A DNA stretch of 35,443 bases from Macrococcus lamae (GTDB lineage Bacteria > Bacillota > Bacilli > Staphylococcales > Staphylococcaceae), in contig NZ_SCWB01000017.1 in the NCBI RefSeq assembly GCF_004359545.1, positions 1-35,443 of the forward strand, given 5' to 3'. The position numbers and the translations under genes are program-made. The notes under the pieces were generated by a model. The model had not been told where the DNA came from. It made no database searches and worked only from the letters and a program-made list of their open reading frames with translations. Of the stretch, positions 35,337-35,443 are shown one piece after another (the stretch's first letter is position 1; every line of letters begins with the position of its first letter).

Positions 35337-35443
35337 ATACAGAATTTTCTGAACTTTTATTTTCTACGAAAATTTAAAAATTGAAAACACCTAAACAGAG
35401 GTAGCGATCATCCATTTTTTTACTGATGTAATTACGTAATAAC
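35337..35443. other. AT-rich right edge without a recognised gene
   Basis: Bases after the fosB stop encode nothing recognisable in any frame. A ten-base palindrome, attacgtaat, lies close to the window end. Whatever truncated fosB is likely to lie in or beyond this stretch. Confidence 0.4.

Noticed and set aside
35337-35443. Frameshifted continuation of fosB
   Set aside because: None of the three forward frames encodes the expected DPDGHKLELH region.
1-35443. CRISPR array, tRNA, rRNA or prophage
   Set aside because: No regularly spaced repeats, cloverleaf sequences, rRNA-like blocks or phage structural genes were noticed.

Overview
The window looks like chromosome from a member of the Staphylococcaceae, most likely Macrococcus or a close relative (inference from remembered protein similarity; no search was run). 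The housekeeping proteins resemble staphylococcal ones: RpmB, HssR with its IWGYD(F)DGDERT stretch, a class A sortase with H119/C182/R195, and FapR with its operator. Two traits point away from Staphylococcus aureus itself. There is a CYP152 P450 very close to Jeotgalicoccus OleT, and sdaAB-sdaAA sit between fakA and recG as in Bacillus subtilis.

Left accessory part (1-10652). The window opens in the 3' end of an insertion sequence, probably IS256 family, whose last 93 bp are perfectly duplicated in tandem. Next come a 53-residue two-helix membrane peptide, a DHA2-type MFS exporter, a cytoplasmic S41-like protein and the OleT-like P450. A long bidirectional terminator separates the P450 from a convergent single-domain rhodanese, which is divergent from the potassium importer kup. 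Then comes the haem-stress module: hrtAB (minus strand) and hssRS (plus strand) diverge from an 81-bp spacer holding a 9-2-9 direct repeat that matches the known HssR box.

Core part (10733-33865). rsgA-rpe-thiN run to a terminator shared with rpmB. A three-gene minus-strand operon (MoxR AAA+ ATPase, DUF58 protein, polytopic membrane protein with a DUF4129-like tail) lies between rpmB and yloU. yloU-fakA are followed by sdaAB-sdaAA-recG-srtA, then the fatty acid and phospholipid operon fapR-plsX-fabD-fabG-acpP with a clear promoter and FapR operator. Last is rnc-smc-ftsY-ylxM-ffh, joining RNA processing, chromosome condensation and the SRP pathway, closed by a strong terminator.

Right accessory part (33866-35443). 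Where many Bacilli continue with rpsP-rimM-trmD-rplS, this window has a DUF805 membrane protein, a 60-residue hydrophilic protein, an 11-bp perfect hairpin and a C-terminally truncated fosB in AT-rich DNA.

No rRNA, tRNA, CRISPR array or complete mobile element was seen. The least explained locus is the MoxR-DUF58-DUF4129 operon, which lacks the transglutaminase domain usual for the third partner. The most useful enzyme lead is the OleT-like P450. Neither can be claimed as a wholly new system from sequence alone.
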